A stretch of 59,258 nt of DNA from JAVJSU01 sp040219275 (GCA_040219275.1 JAVJSU010000045.1:1-59258), one strand, 5' to 3'; shown: positions 1-8,464, counted from the stretch's first letter. Program-made: numbers and translations. The notes: generated from the sequence alone by a model not told the origin.

Positions 1-136
1 CCTGCTGAAGCAGGCTATTCTTCCCGTATATTTGTGAAAACAGCCCACTTCAGTGGGGTTTTGAAAATCATTTTAGCATTGGGGTTTCAGCCCAATGCGG
101 TTTTCACGAGCGACTTTATAACCTTGCAACTGAGCA
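1..136. repeat. Dispersed multi-hairpin repeat R1, copy A (cut by window edge)
   Basis: This copy has three successive hairpins: CCTGC/GCAGG around a TGAA loop at position 1, CCCAC-TTCA-GTGGG near 50, and GCATTGGG/CCCAATGC near 80-100. The same order of hairpins recurs at 34929-35080 and, split by an insertion sequence, at 36303-37605. The similarity to the third copy continues through a tail containing 'accttgcaa.tgagcag'. No gene overlaps it. The left end lies outside the window. Confidence 0.75.
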
Positions 137-228
137 GCTAAGAGCCAAAAGCTACGATATTCAGGGTCTTTCACCAAAAAATGACTGTTAATCACGATGG
201 TCTGCTTATCCAGAACTAACGTTATTTT
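137..228. repeat. Dispersed repeat R2, copy a (3' part)
   Basis: This copy starts with gctaagagccaaaagct and ends with cttatccagaactaacgtt. Matching stretches occur at 23149-23305 and 58961-59115. Here it abuts R1 copy A directly and lacks the left arm (agcttttagccgttag...) present in the other two copies. It lies just downstream of the minus-strand gene that ends at 241. Confidence 0.65.
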
Positions 229-240
229 AGCGTTCGCCGT

Positions 241-858
241 TTATCGTTCGCCATTAAAGAAGCGCCGGATAGAATCCAGCCGACTTTGATACGGCGAATT
301 GTCGATCTGTGCTTCGGGGATGTCCTGCGTAGAGCGCATGGGAGGACGTGCCGCCGACGCTGATGCGGTAAAGCTCCGCTGAGATGTGCCTACCTTCAAC
401 ACATAGGTCGAAAGCGCCCCGATGCTGAATGCCAGCGCGAAAATCCCGACGACCCGCCGTGAATAATCCCCGCTGACGGCAAGGAAAAAAATGACGCTGA
501 CCAACGTGGCGGTTAATGCGGCGATCAACACACCCTGCCGCGCAGATACACTTCCCCATGTTCTGATGGCGAAAAGTAAGCCAAAGCCGAAGACCAGTCC
601 GAAGAATGCCGGCACCAATACCCCGAAGGCGGTTAAGGTCACCTCTGTGGTATCCGTCATCTCTAGCGTCGCTTGACCATCATCACCTGTCAGTGAGGTG
701 TAAATGACGATGAAGAAGATGCCGATTAACCAGCCGAGAATGTATCCCGGATATTCACCTAAGCGAAACGCCCATGAAGTCACCGCAAACAGCATCATGC
801 CGAACACGAACAAAATCATGAGGTCGCTTAAAATTACGGACTGAATAATATCAAACAT
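241..858 (-). CDS. Five-helix integral membrane protein, function unknown
   Basis: The protein has 205 residues. About five hydrophobic segments can be seen (roughly residues 14-34, 38-58, 74-98, 107-127 and 134-154). They are followed by a polar, Ser/Arg-rich, probably disordered cytoplasmic tail of about 50 residues. There is no recognisable enzymatic motif. A purine-rich stretch (agaaagg) precedes the ATG. The gene stands alone between two repeats at its 3' end and a non-coding gap on its 5' side. It is called real because the hydrophobic pattern is regular and the ORF is long. No family is assigned. Confidence 0.75.
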   Translation of the reverse strand: MFDIIQSVILSDLMILFVFGMMLFAVTSWAFRLGEYPGYILGWLIGIFFIVIYTSLTGDDGQATLEMTDTTEVTLTAFGVLVPAFFGLVFGFGLLFAIRTWGSVSARQGVLIAALTATLVSVIFFLAVSGDYSRRVVGIFALAFSIGALSTYVLKVGTSQRSFTASASAARPPMRSTQDIPEAQIDNSPYQSRLDSIRRFFNGER

Positions 859-1051
859 CGCGTATCCAACCTTTCTACAATCACGGTTGTGATATTTCGC
901 CTGCGTTCTACAAAGCAGGTCGCCTTCGATTATATGTCATGTCAGTGGAATTGAATATCCGCCACTTAGGGGAGTTGTTGGAAGTGGTTAGTTTCAAGTT
1001 GTTAGTTTTTAGTCAAAAAGCTGGCGAACCCAAATCACTGAACATGGGATC

Positions 1052-1089
1052 AAAAAACGGGGATGGCTGTTTTTGTCCGTCCCCGTTTT
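1052..1089 (-). terminator. Rho-independent terminator of the DUF11 surface protein gene
   Basis: On the minus strand a 13-bp stem (aaaacggggacgg with ccatccccgtttt, one wobble pair) is followed directly by a T run. It lies 24 bp past the stop codon at 1113. Confidence 0.75.
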
Positions 1090-1112
1090 GAATTCTGCTA
1101 AATCTATCCTAA

Positions 1113-3320
1113 TTATGCCGCTTGTTTCCGCATAAACAGCTGGCGCGTGCCCAGAATAGCCACCACGCCAATGAGCATCACGAGCAAATCCCGTGTGCCG
1201 CTATAGGGAGATTGTCCGGTTGCGGGTAACTGGGCAATACTGAGTACGGTTGCGCTGGCGCAATAGGGTGTGCTGTTGGCGCTGGATGTGACGCACGCCT
1301 GATTGCGTAATATAAACGGAACAACCGCATTGTCACGTACACGCGTCGTTACGGTGATCGTCACCGATTCGCCCGCGCCAAGTGATGGAATCGTCGTTTC
1401 GATTTGTTGCCCGTTTACCGTCGCACTACCCGAAGACGGCACAGCGGAAATCACAGTCAATTCGGCGGGCATGGTATCCGTGACGACGAGATTGCTGATC
1501 GGTGTGCCACCCGGATTGCCAACTACAATTGTCCATGTCACGGTTTCGCCGGGTTGGGCAAAAGGCGGATTGACGGATTTGGTAATCGTCGGCACTGTGC
1601 CGGAAGAGGCGCTAGCAATCCCCGGAACAGGGGTCGCAGGTAGCGGCGGGACTGTATCAACGATGATGAGATTGGCAAATGCGGCGTTACCGGGGTAATA
1701 CGTCCATAGGTCGACACCCTTTACATCACCGAATGCGCCGGTACAGGTGACATTCGTATTGCCGCCCGTATTGCCGCCAAACCCACGTTGGGTGGTGGTG
1801 GTATCAAAGCCGTTGATGAGATCACTATTGGCGATTGCCGGCGGATTAGTACCGCAGAGGGGTGTGTTCACCGTTCCCACCATTGAACCGTTCAGGGTCG
1901 TATAGCCACGATCATCGTAAAATCCAGCGTTACAGCCACCCACTAATGCCTGGCACACACCACCGGGCGGATTAATCAACCTATAACTGGGACCACCGTT
2001 AATGCTGTTCTCGGCATCGATCAGCGGGAAGTGATATTCTCCGGCGCGGATGTTCACGCGAACGCTATATGTACCGACGGGGAAAGTTCCACCCGTATTG
2101 TCTAAGCCGTTCCAGTTTACCGAATTTGTGCCAGCAATATTGTTGCCACGCAACACGCGATTCGTCAGTACTGTCGGATCATAGTTGACACTATCGCGGC
2201 TAATCACAATTTCAAACACACCGGCAACGTTGGCATCAAAATTGAAGACTCCCCCGGCGGCGACGAGGCTCGTATTGCCGGAGATGCTCCCGTTAAACAC
2301 AATGTTGCTGACGATAGGCGCTACGGGTGTGATTGGAATACCAAGTTGAGTCAATACGATAGGGTCTGGTTGTGCGAAGAAAATAGGATATTGCGGGCGT
2401 TGCATCCCTGCACCACCATCCAGACTCGCGAGATCAAAACCACCGGGGCTTGTACTGAGTACGTCACGATAAAGTGGGGTAGCGCCATCACTATCGAAGA
2501 AGCCTGCCTGATTGCCGTATACAAGATAGCCGTTCGGGTCGAAACCATTGGTCTCAGTCCGGTAAATGTAGCCGTCTAAGGTCGTCGGGAAAAATGTGGA
2601 ATAGACCCGTCGTCCGTTGCCCCCTGTAAAGAAAGACAAATAATAGGAGAACACCCGCCCGTTAATATCGGTGACACTATTCAACCCATTACGAACAGTG
2701 ACATCCCACGCGGCGATGCTGGAGTTCTGAGTTGCGTTGAAATTGGTAGCTGAGGCTAAATCGAGTTCGGCGGTGGGTCCGCCAGTCGGGTTAGGCGGAG
2801 TAGCCCCTTGCGGTCCGTAGAAGATTACACTGTGGATGCCGGTTGCGAGTGCGGTAAACGTGCAGGGATTATAAGCGCCCGCCACCGCACCACCCGCGTC
2901 AGTATCAGCACCGGCAAGCTCCATGGCACGAGATGTAATTTGTCCCTGATCTGCTTCAGCCGTCAAACCGCGTTGGGTTTCACAATCATAGAGCGGTGCA
3001 TTAATCGTTTCACCGCCAATGGGACCGGTAATCGCTCCGGGCGCATACACCAGAATATTGCCATCGATGATTCCAACCGCGCTTGATCCCATGAAGAGGA
3101 CTTCGCCAGCATTCATGTACACATTCAAGATGGTGCGCCGTGCAATGAGACCAGCCGGACCATACGTTTGGGTCGTCCATTCCAGATTGGCGCGGGATCT
3201 ATCGCCCACCGGACCGCCCGGATAAAGGTCACGGCTACCTTCTGCCAGTACAGGCGATACGAATAAAAATGTCAAGATCAAACTCAATAGCATAATAAAA
3301 GTGGAGCGATACCTAGTCAT
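1113..3320 (-). CDS. Secreted DUF11-domain surface protein with LPATG sorting-like tail
   Basis: The protein has 735 residues. It starts with a signal peptide (residues 1-26, ending near SPVLA), and most of the body is a low-complexity, Gly/Asn/Thr-rich exported region. A DUF11-type beta domain spans about residues 575-690, with the family-typical ITKSVNPPFAQPGETVTWTI opening. The C-terminus has LPATG at 698-702, then a hydrophobic helix and a basic end (MRKQAA), which is the layout of sortase substrates. Several FNGSISGN/NVAGVFEI-like segments near residue 340-430 suggest another Ig-like domain. No sortase gene is visible nearby, so covalent anchoring is inferred. Its terminator is just downstream. 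Confidence 0.85.
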   Translation of the reverse strand: MTRYRSTFIMLLSLILTFLFVSPVLAEGSRDLYPGGPVGDRSRANLEWTTQTYGPAGLIARRTILNVYMNAGEVLFMGSSAVGIIDGNILVYAPGAITGPIGGETINAPLYDCETQRGLTAEADQGQITSRAMELAGADTDAGGAVAGAYNPCTFTALATGIHSVIFYGPQGATPPNPTGGPTAELDLASATNFNATQNSSIAAWDVTVRNGLNSVTDINGRVFSYYLSFFTGGNGRRVYSTFFPTTLDGYIYRTETNGFDPNGYLVYGNQAGFFDSDGATPLYRDVLSTSPGGFDLASLDGGAGMQRPQYPIFFAQPDPIVLTQLGIPITPVAPIVSNIVFNGSISGNTSLVAAGGVFNFDANVAGVFEIVISRDSVNYDPTVLTNRVLRGNNIAGTNSVNWNGLDNTGGTFPVGTYSVRVNIRAGEYHFPLIDAENSINGGPSYRLINPPGGVCQALVGGCNAGFYDDRGYTTLNGSMVGTVNTPLCGTNPPAIANSDLINGFDTTTTQRGFGGNTGGNTNVTCTGAFGDVKGVDLWTYYPGNAAFANLIIVDTVPPLPATPVPGIASASSGTVPTITKSVNPPFAQPGETVTWTIVVGNPGGTPISNLVVTDTMPAELTVISAVPSSGSATVNGQQIETTIPSLGAGESVTITVTTRVRDNAVVPFILRNQACVTSSANSTPYCASATVLSIAQLPATGQSPYSGTRDLLVMLIGVVAILGTRQLFMRKQAA

Positions 3321-3569
3321 TTTGCGCCCTATAATCAGATTCTTACGAAAATTTCACCTGATTATAACAATATGTAACCTTTTCGTAAAAGTACAATCTT
3401 CCCAATACTTCATTTTTTTACATTTGCAACTATTTCATAACAAATTACCGCGCAAAAGCATCTAAGAAAAGCGTCTGTCGCGTCAGGATTTTTAGGCGGG
3501 TTGCAATCTACCCGTAAAAATCACATACTCAGCATAACTTTATTTAATGTAGCAGACGGGAAATTACGC

Positions 3570-4829
3570 ATGAACCGCAAAAACGCCCTCCGTAAGGCGT
3601 TGGTAAACGGACTAAAACGTAACCGCGTCGTCACCTCTAAACGTGTAGAGCGTGCTTTTGGTGCAGTACCGCGCCATAGCTTCGTCCCCACTGTATCTCC
3701 CGAACAGGCTTATCAAGATCAGGTTGTGGTTGTCAAAGTGGATGAGGAGGGCTACCCGATTAGCTCATCGTCCCAGCCAACCATGATGGCGATTATGCTG
3801 GAACAACTTAATCTGCGGCAAGGGATGCGCGTGCTGGAGATTGGCACCGGATCAGGCTATAACGCCGCGTTGATGGCGCATATTGTCGGTGACAGCGGGC
3901 ATGTGGTCAGCATTGATATTGACGATGATCTTGTTAGCGCGGCACAATCACATCTGGTCGCATCCGGCTATGATAAAAATGTGACACTTGTGACGGCTGA
4001 TGGCGTTGCAGGTTACCCGAAGGGCGCACCGTATGATCGCATTATCTTAACCGCCGCCGGCTGGGATATTTCACCGGCATGGGACGCACAACTTAAGCCA
4101 GATGGTCTGATCGTCATGCCGATTGTGCTTAATCAGGTGCAATTTTCTGTCACTTTCAAACGGCAAGGTGACGAATACGTCAGCCAATCCATCACACGCT
4201 GTCGTTTTATGCCGATGCGTGGCGACTTACCGGGGCGCAGTTATGCAGTCACGCTCCAGCTTGCACCGGAAGTCAGCCTGACGATGACCACCAGTGACGA
4301 ACAGGCACCGTTGATTGATGTAGATACCGTCAACGATTGGTTGCTTCATCCACAGAACGACATCAATACGGGGTTTATCTTACAGGGAAATGATCTTGCT
4401 GGCTTAAAGATCGTTGAACTGATGACAGATGCAAAGCCCCTGCATCATTGCGATTTATACGCCACCGGAAACGCCACAGAAACTGGATTGTTTCCTTATT
4501 TTATGGGATCGACGACCACCATGCGTCAAACAAATTGTGTCATCAATGAAAACGGATTGATGGCGTTGATGCGCCCGCCGAACACGCCTATTCCACAGAA
4601 ACCGGATTTCACTTCAGCGTTTCCATTGTGGATACGCACTTATGGAACAAGTGGAGACAATCTCGCACAAGAATACATCGCTCTATTAAAAGCGTGGGAT
4701 CATATTGGTCGTCCGGATGATAATAAGCTATCGATAAAAATCATCCCGAAAGATCGACATATACCCCTCTCACCTTATGTTTACGTGCTCCAAAAAAAGT
4801 GGAATCAAGCGATTCTCACTTTTTATTAA
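3570..4829 (+). CDS. PCMT-like (protein-L-isoaspartate O-methyltransferase family) SAM methyltransferase with C-terminal extension
   Basis: The chosen ATG gives 419 residues. A TTG at 3501 would add 23 residues unlike the family. The N-terminal half matches protein-L-isoaspartate methyltransferases: AVPRHSFVP near residue 35, the SSSSQPT substrate-loop segment near 65, and SAM motif I VLEIGTGSGYNAAL near 90. Motif II is VSIDID, and a YDRIILTAAG segment follows. The last 200 residues exceed the usual family length of about 210 and have no clear assignment. Extended PCMT-like enzymes sometimes modify peptides, but the substrate here is unknown. A terpene synthase gene follows 223 bp downstream. 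Confidence 0.8.
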   Translation: MNRKNALRKALVNGLKRNRVVTSKRVERAFGAVPRHSFVPTVSPEQAYQDQVVVVKVDEEGYPISSSSQPTMMAIMLEQLNLRQGMRVLEIGTGSGYNAALMAHIVGDSGHVVSIDIDDDLVSAAQSHLVASGYDKNVTLVTADGVAGYPKGAPYDRIILTAAGWDISPAWDAQLKPDGLIVMPIVLNQVQFSVTFKRQGDEYVSQSITRCRFMPMRGDLPGRSYAVTLQLAPEVSLTMTTSDEQAPLIDVDTVNDWLLHPQNDINTGFILQGNDLAGLKIVELMTDAKPLHHCDLYATGNATETGLFPYFMGSTTTMRQTNCVINENGLMALMRPPNTPIPQKPDFTSAFPLWIRTYGTSGDNLAQEYIALLKAWDHIGRPDDNKLSIKIIPKDRHIPLSPYVYVLQKKWNQAILTFY

Positions 4830-5052
4830 TCTATACGATTATCAATGTATATAATAACCTCTATATTACCCCCTTGTTAGGCAAGAAAGTTTCGGTTTAT
4901 TTCTCATGAAATTTTAATCTTTTTTCTATCAAAACCTATATACAATTGCATGAATTATGAAAAAAGTAAATAGTTAATTATTAATAAGAGTGGCAACCAC
5001 TCAAAATTTTATCTCAATACATGAGATGACAAGAGCGTAAAGGAGAGATCGC
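4830..5052. other. AT-rich intergenic leader of the terpene synthase gene
   Basis: This spacer is clearly richer in A/T than its flanks and has no ORF with a ribosome site. It ends with a strong Shine-Dalgarno (aaggag, 5040-5045), 7 nt before a TTG and 10 nt before a GTG. No clear terminator for the upstream methyltransferase gene was seen, so co-transcription cannot be excluded. Confidence 0.5.
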
Positions 5053-6069
5053 TTGGTGTTCCAAAACACAGGCACAGCCACAGACAAGCAATACTTCACA
5101 CTGTCCGACATTCACAAAATCGCACCTAAGCTTGTTAATCCACATGCAAAAGAGGCAGAGCAAACCGCAAAACGGCTCTGCGCGGAACTTGGTATCCACC
5201 TTGATGACAAATTCGATGGATACAATACAATGTCGGCGTATCTTTATCCTACTGCGTCTAAAGAGCGTCTTATCGCCATCATCATGATGATGAACATGCT
5301 GTACTTTATAGATGAAGTGTATGATCGCCATGCACGCGATGAAGTGGACGCGCAAGAGGATTTATATTTGCGTCGTGTGTTTGATAACTGTGTGCCGATT
5401 CTGCTTCGTGGGGAAATGCCAGCGAATGACGATCATGTGCTGTATCAGCCGTGTCTCGTCATTTACAACATCGTCTCACCGCTGGTTAGCGAGAACTGGA
5501 TGAAGCGTCTAGTTTTCTCAATGTTACAACATCTTAAGTCTACGACCTATACACTTGATGATATACTGCAAACAAAGGGTGGTGACCCGATTGAGCAGTA
5601 CATCATGTTACGTGAATTAGACTGTGGAATGCGCCCGGCGATCGATATGGCGGAGTTGGCTCTGGGCATTTATTTGCCCGATGAAGTTAAACAAAGCGAC
5701 TATATCGAGAGTATCGAATATCCAACGGCGCTTATCGGCGGTTTGATGAATGACATCTTCTCCTATGAGAAAGAGGTTGTCTTCTGCGATTCACGATTTA
5801 ATCTTGTGGCAATATTACAAGACTACCGTTATCTAAGTTTTGACGAAGCCGTGCACGAAAGCGTTTGTATCGTCAATAAATATACAGACGATTATCTGGA
5901 ACGCGCCGCAAACATCCCGGATTTTGGCTCACCGGAAATGAACCGTATGGTTGAATTGTTTGTGGAAGGCATGGGACATCAAATTAACGCGACATGGTAT
6001 TGGCAACTCTCAACAGATCGTTACTGTTCTCCGACATCACCATTCCCTGAATTGAGGCTAACTCACTAA
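5053..6069 (+). CDS. Class I terpene synthase (bacterial sesquiterpene-cyclase type)
   Basis: The protein has 338 residues and the alpha-helical length typical of bacterial class I terpene cyclases. All diagnostic elements are visible with correct spacing. The aspartate-rich motif is DEVYD (87-91). The NSE triad is NDIFSYEKE (N233, S237, E241). A pyrophosphate-sensor Arg lies 46 residues before the NSE motif (R187), and the C-terminal RY pair is R323-Y324. It should ionise a prenyl diphosphate with Mg2+. The product cannot be read from sequence, but length and motifs favour a sesquiterpene from farnesyl diphosphate. The start is TTG (5053) or GTG (5056) behind a strong aaggag site. No P450 or prenyltransferase lies next to it. 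Confidence 0.9.
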   Translation: MVFQNTGTATDKQYFTLSDIHKIAPKLVNPHAKEAEQTAKRLCAELGIHLDDKFDGYNTMSAYLYPTASKERLIAIIMMMNMLYFIDEVYDRHARDEVDAQEDLYLRRVFDNCVPILLRGEMPANDDHVLYQPCLVIYNIVSPLVSENWMKRLVFSMLQHLKSTTYTLDDILQTKGGDPIEQYIMLRELDCGMRPAIDMAELALGIYLPDEVKQSDYIESIEYPTALIGGLMNDIFSYEKEVVFCDSRFNLVAILQDYRYLSFDEAVHESVCIVNKYTDDYLERAANIPDFGSPEMNRMVELFVEGMGHQINATWYWQLSTDRYCSPTSPFPELRLTH

Positions 6070-6090
6070 TGGTGCAACCCGGAGTATTCA

Positions 6091-6504
6091 ATGGCGCAGA
6101 GCAAATCATGGTTCTATAAGTCGTTCTGGCTTACGAAAGGCAAAGTCGCCTTTCTGGAAATTATTGGCGAATTTGATGAGCAGGGACTTCTCGAATTCAA
6201 CCGATATTTGCGGGATACCTATCTCGATACGGGGTATCCGCCGGTACATTGTATTATTGACACGGCGGGATTCTCCGGCTTCCCGCGAAATTTCAGAACG
6301 CTCAAGGATTGTACGGCAATTTCTGCGACGCATCCGAACATGGGCTATGTGGTGTTGATCGGGTATGAAAATGCGATGCTCGGTTTTCTCGCCACGAGTT
6401 TAAGCCAATTGCTTGGAGATAAGTTCAAACTTGTGCAGTCATTACAGGAAGCGCGTGCTCTGTTGAAACATGTTGATGATCGCCTGACAGAAGACATTGC
6501 ATAA
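6091..6504 (+). CDS. Stand-alone SpoIIAA/STAS-like protein (1 of 4 in window)
   Basis: The protein has 137 residues. The alternating beta/alpha pattern and the VAFLEIIGEFDEQGLLEF opening fit the SpoIIAA-like (STAS-fold) superfamily of small soluble proteins. It has no transmembrane or enzymatic motif. It lies 21 bp after the terpene synthase stop codon, so it is probably co-transcribed. Three relatives of similar size are at 19 kb, 43 kb and 46 kb. Such proteins usually act by protein-protein contact or lipid binding. The role here is unknown. A terminator follows at 6531. Confidence 0.75.
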   Translation: MAQSKSWFYKSFWLTKGKVAFLEIIGEFDEQGLLEFNRYLRDTYLDTGYPPVHCIIDTAGFSGFPRNFRTLKDCTAISATHPNMGYVVLIGYENAMLGFLATSLSQLLGDKFKLVQSLQEARALLKHVDDRLTEDIA

Positions 6505-6530
6505 GTTCATTGCGGCAAAATGAGTTATCG

Positions 6531-6566
6531 AAGAACGATCTTTTATAGGTCGTTCTTTTTTATTTT
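6531..6566 (+). terminator. Rho-independent terminator after the terpene synthase/STAS pair
   Basis: The stem is aagaacga/tcgttctt with an 11-nt interior, followed by a T-rich tract (tttttattttt). It lies 27 bp past the stop at 6504. Confidence 0.75.
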
Positions 6567-6574
6567 TGGCAGTT

Positions 6575-6860
6575 TTCCCTCTATCCCCGCCCTTTCTCCC
6601 ACAAGTGGAGAAAGTGAGTTTTTGAAGTCCCCTCTAGCCCTTGTGGGAGAGGGGGATTTAGGGCTTGTCCGGTACTCTTGATACGCGCTATTTGCGTAAG
6701 ATATTGACCTCACCCCTTCCGAACTCCAGCTAAAGGCTGTCGTTCTCCCTCCCCTCTCCAAAATCTGGAGAGGGGTTGGGGGTGAGGTCTCAAATCGACT
6801 GCTTAATTTCCCGTGTCGTCTGTTATGCAAGTACCGGACAAGCCTATTTAGGGGGTGAGG
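6575..6860. repeat. Nested palindromic repeat region
   Basis: Non-coding repeat made of C/T-rich and G-rich inverted arms: ctttctcc/ggagaaag, ccctct/gagaggg, and gacctcacccc with ggggtgaggtc around cctctcc.aaatc.ggagagg. It is interrupted by a separate element at 6662-6845. The 95-codon minus-strand ORF across it is treated as spurious, because it only reads through repeats. Confidence 0.65.
6662..6845. mobile_element. MITE-like element with 15-bp inverted ends and a target duplication
   Basis: Exact 15-bp inverted repeats (ggcttgtccggtact at 6662-6676, agtaccggacaagcc at 6830-6844) enclose about 184 bp without a gene. ATTTAG (or ATTTAGGG, depending on where the end is drawn) occurs on both sides, at 6656 and 6846. 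Removing the element restores a continuous gggggatttaggggg tract. The TTGTCCG core of the ends also occurs in the ends of the IS at 36358-37472. Confidence 0.7.
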
Positions 6861-6989
6861 GCTTACTCACGAATTCACCATTGCCAAAATATTGAATTGC
6901 ACCTGATTCAAGCCAACCACCCTGGGACATCTGATATAATGGCAACCCTATACAGACAGGAAAAGTGCGCCGTGAATTGTTTTGGGCTG

Positions 6990-7574
6990 ATGGACACATT
7001 TGAAAGCGAGATGTTCAAGGAGTTAACCTGCGATCACGCGCAACTCAGCGACCTGACCTTCCGCAGTTGTACGTTTAAACACTGCAATTTCACCGAAACG
7101 GTCTTTCATTATTGTCGTTTTCTGGATTGTGAATTTGAAGAGTGCGACCTGAGCATGATTAAAGTGCCGGATTGCGCGTTCAATGCGCGTTTTAAGGTGT
7201 GCAAGTTGCTCGGTGTGGATTGGACAGTCGCCGTGTGGGGAAAACAGGGATTGCTCAACGCCCTGCATTTTGAACAGTGTACGGTCAATTATTCGACGTT
7301 TATCGGCTTGGCTCTGCCGAAATTCACCCTGCGCGGGTGCATCGCCAGAGATGTCGATTTTATGGAGGCGGATCTGCACAATGCCGATTTTACAGATACG
7401 GACTTCGACGAAAGCCGTTTCCACGAGACCAATCTGACGGGGGCGGACTTCTCCGGCGCGACGAATTATCGAATCGATGCGCGAATCAACCGTATCAGCA
7501 AGGCGAAATTCCAATTGCCAGAAGCCCTGACCCTGCTCCACAGCCTCGATGTTGAATTGAGTGAAGCGCGGTGA
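6990..7574 (+). CDS. Pentapeptide-repeat protein (Qnr/McbG-like fold)
   Basis: From the ATG at 6990 the protein has 194 residues. Repeats of the A(D/N)LXX/CXF type run from about residue 16 to 165, for example LTFRSCTFKHCNF, DFMEADLHNADFTDTDF and NLTGADFSGATNY. A C-terminal cap follows (KAKFQLPEALTLLHSLDVEL), as in McbG-like members. The fold is a right-handed quadrilateral beta helix, and some relatives protect DNA gyrase. That role is possible here but not shown. The start is chosen because MDTFESEMFKEL matches the usual family opening. A GTG at 6972 with aggaaaag upstream is the alternative. Reading further upstream would enter the repeat. Confidence 0.85.
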   Translation: MDTFESEMFKELTCDHAQLSDLTFRSCTFKHCNFTETVFHYCRFLDCEFEECDLSMIKVPDCAFNARFKVCKLLGVDWTVAVWGKQGLLNALHFEQCTVNYSTFIGLALPKFTLRGCIARDVDFMEADLHNADFTDTDFDESRFHETNLTGADFSGATNYRIDARINRISKAKFQLPEALTLLHSLDVELSEAR

Positions 7575-8464
7575 ACCAAAATATTTTGGAATACCCGATC
7601 AAGCTATCTACGCGCCTCGCGTGGTGTAATACATTTGCGTCCCTCAGCCTTCCGCGATTTGATGAAGTACAGTCGTATCTGGATTTTCCGCTTATCCCCT
7701 CAAAAGATGTTCAACAATTAGCGCATGATTTCGCAGTCAGTCATATGCTGTTTATGCGGAATCCAGAATACGCCCATTTGTTTGAGCGCCTTGAAGTTGA
7801 ACCCCTGAATTACAAGTTTTTAGAACAATTATCGTCGTCGGATTCCTATAAACAACGCCAGTACGCATTTTTTCAGTTGATGGATGGTGAACTGAAAACA
7901 CTAAGTTGTGATCCAGTGATCTATGAATGGGTGTCACAAACCCATACATATCATAAATACGAGAACAGGCAGAAACTTTTAGAACTGAATAAGCTCAATA
8001 ATGTTTGCATATTTCTGCTACATTGGGCAACTGAATTCTGGCGAGAACATGCTCCATCACCAGAGACTGAACCATACTCTGACGAGTGGAGTGATCTGTT
8101 TGAAGACCGCTTGCGGGTTTTTAGCTACTCCAAACCGCTTCAATTTCAGCCCTTTCCTTTGCCTGCGGAACACCAAAGTCAGTTACAAACGATTGTTCTG
8201 GATTTTGAAAAACAAAAGTTAAGGTTACGAATAACAATAGAGGATATGTTCAACACACGACAGACGTTCTGGGATGATCTTGCCTTGCGTGCTTATGGCG
8301 CGAAAACATGGATACTCATAGAAGGAAGAATGCGAATACAACTTAAGCAGTGGGAAGCGATCAAAAGCACTTTTATGGAGGATGAATTTAGTCAGATCAA
8401 AGTATGGATTCTTGAGCATAAGAATCCAGTATCATATTATCTAACTGACATCCCTGATTTGTGA
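7571..8464 (+). CDS. Unknown soluble protein, translationally coupled to the pentapeptide-repeat gene
   Basis: The protein has 297 residues. It begins with a GTG that overlaps the preceding TGA (gtga), so translation is coupled and the two products probably work together or share dosage. The sequence is mostly helical, rich in Leu, Phe and aromatic residues, without a signal peptide, transmembrane helix or recognised motif. I do not recognise a family. Confidence 0.7.
   Translation: MNQNILEYPIKLSTRLAWCNTFASLSLPRFDEVQSYLDFPLIPSKDVQQLAHDFAVSHMLFMRNPEYAHLFERLEVEPLNYKFLEQLSSSDSYKQRQYAFFQLMDGELKTLSCDPVIYEWVSQTHTYHKYENRQKLLELNKLNNVCIFLLHWATEFWREHAPSPETEPYSDEWSDLFEDRLRVFSYSKPLQFQPFPLPAEHQSQLQTIVLDFEKQKLRLRITIEDMFNTRQTFWDDLALRAYGAKTWILIEGRMRIQLKQWEAIKSTFMEDEFSQIKVWILEHKNPVSYYLTDIPDL

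Noticed and set aside
2808..3086. Plus-strand ORFs inside the DUF11 gene
   Set aside because: Frame shadows of the long minus-strand gene, which has signal peptide and domain support.
3501..3569. TTG start adding 23 residues to the PCMT-like protein
   Set aside because: The added part is not family-like, and the ATG at 3570 is the natural start.
6543..6830. Minus-strand 95-codon ORF in the repeat region
   Set aside because: It reads entirely through palindromic repeats and the MITE, with no ribosome site.
6855..6989. Upstream extension of the pentapeptide-repeat gene
   Set aside because: The first codons lie in repeat sequence and do not match the family; a start at 6990 (or 6972) fits better.
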